This document shows positions 5,158 to 5,207 of a stretch of DNA of 5,207 nt, piece by piece. The notes below the pieces were generated by a model, which was not told the DNA's origin, ran no database searches, and worked only from the letters and a program-made list of their open reading frames with translations. The translations under genes were made by a program, and so were the position numbers. The DNA lies in contig CAZXCQ010000359.1 in the NCBI GenBank assembly GCA_964639275.1, forward strand, positions 1 to 5,207, in the 5' to 3' direction. The stretch comes from CAZXCQ01 sp964639275 (GTDB lineage Bacteria; Desulfobacterota; DSM-4660; Desulfatiglandales; Desulfatiglandaceae). Position 1 is the first letter of the stretch, and each line of letters starts with the position of its first letter.

Positions 5158-5207
5158 AACCCATCTTTCCGGTTCCCAGGAATACATTGGTCCATATTTC
5201 AATGGGT
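5156..5207 (-). CDS. C-terminal end of a convergent gene (partial, unrecognised)
   Basis: On the minus strand the frame is open from the window edge (first full codon 5206-5204) and reads PIEIWTNVFLGTGKMG before TAA at 5158-5156. Codon choice is ordinary and the stop lies immediately before the shared hairpin, as expected for a convergent gene pair. Sixteen residues are too few to name a family, and an open frame of this length can occur by chance. Confidence 0.4.
   Translation of the reverse strand, partial: PIEIWTNVFLGTGKMG

Overview
The window looks like chromosomal DNA from a sulfate-reducing or related deltaproteobacterium (Desulfobacterota). The strongest pointer is a TunR-type regulator (integrase-like DNA-binding domain plus MOP/TOBE metal-oxyanion domains), a family described from sulfate reducers. 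The ACR3 arsenite pump, DUF1573 protein, TauE/SafE-like exporter and stand-alone cyclic-nucleotide-binding protein fit this assignment but do not prove it. All family names come from reading the proteins; no search was run.

Layout. 1-95 (+): C-terminal end of an ACR3 arsenite efflux permease. 114-370 (+): a secreted DUF1573 protein that has lost its middle and changes frame. 464-946 (+): an intact universal stress protein with a strong ribosome binding site. 947-1247: no intact gene, only coding-like scraps. 1248-2062 (-): a broken TauE/SafE-like permease with a missing N-terminus, an apparent in-frame internal deletion and a frameshift. 2061-3061 (+): a tunR-like gene with no usable native start in frame and an amber codon 20 codons before its apparent natural stop. 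3063-3158 (+): a 31-codon small ORF of doubtful status. 3184-4409 (-): an intact two-gene unit, a HIT-family protein followed by a HAD-superfamily hydrolase, overlapping by ATGA. 4480-4612 (-): the decayed 3' end of an unrecognised gene. 4615-5097 (+): a stand-alone cyclic-nucleotide-binding-domain protein without a helix-turn-helix, followed by a clear terminator at 5126-5157. 5156-5207 (-): probably the last 16 codons of a convergent gene running off the window.

The overall picture is a mosaic of intact housekeeping or stress genes (Usp, HIT, HAD, cNBD) and genes in decay. At least four separate genes (DUF1573, TauE, tunR and the 4480-4612 remnant) carry frameshifts, stops or clean internal losses. 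The tauE and tunR relics are head to head. Their recognisable coding starts meet at one CCATGG palindrome, with no intergenic region between them, which suggests a deletion that removed both 5' ends and any shared promoter. I see no RNA genes, CRISPR arrays, insertion sequences or complete novel system. The most notable content is this pattern of gene decay and the tungstate/molybdate-regulator relic.
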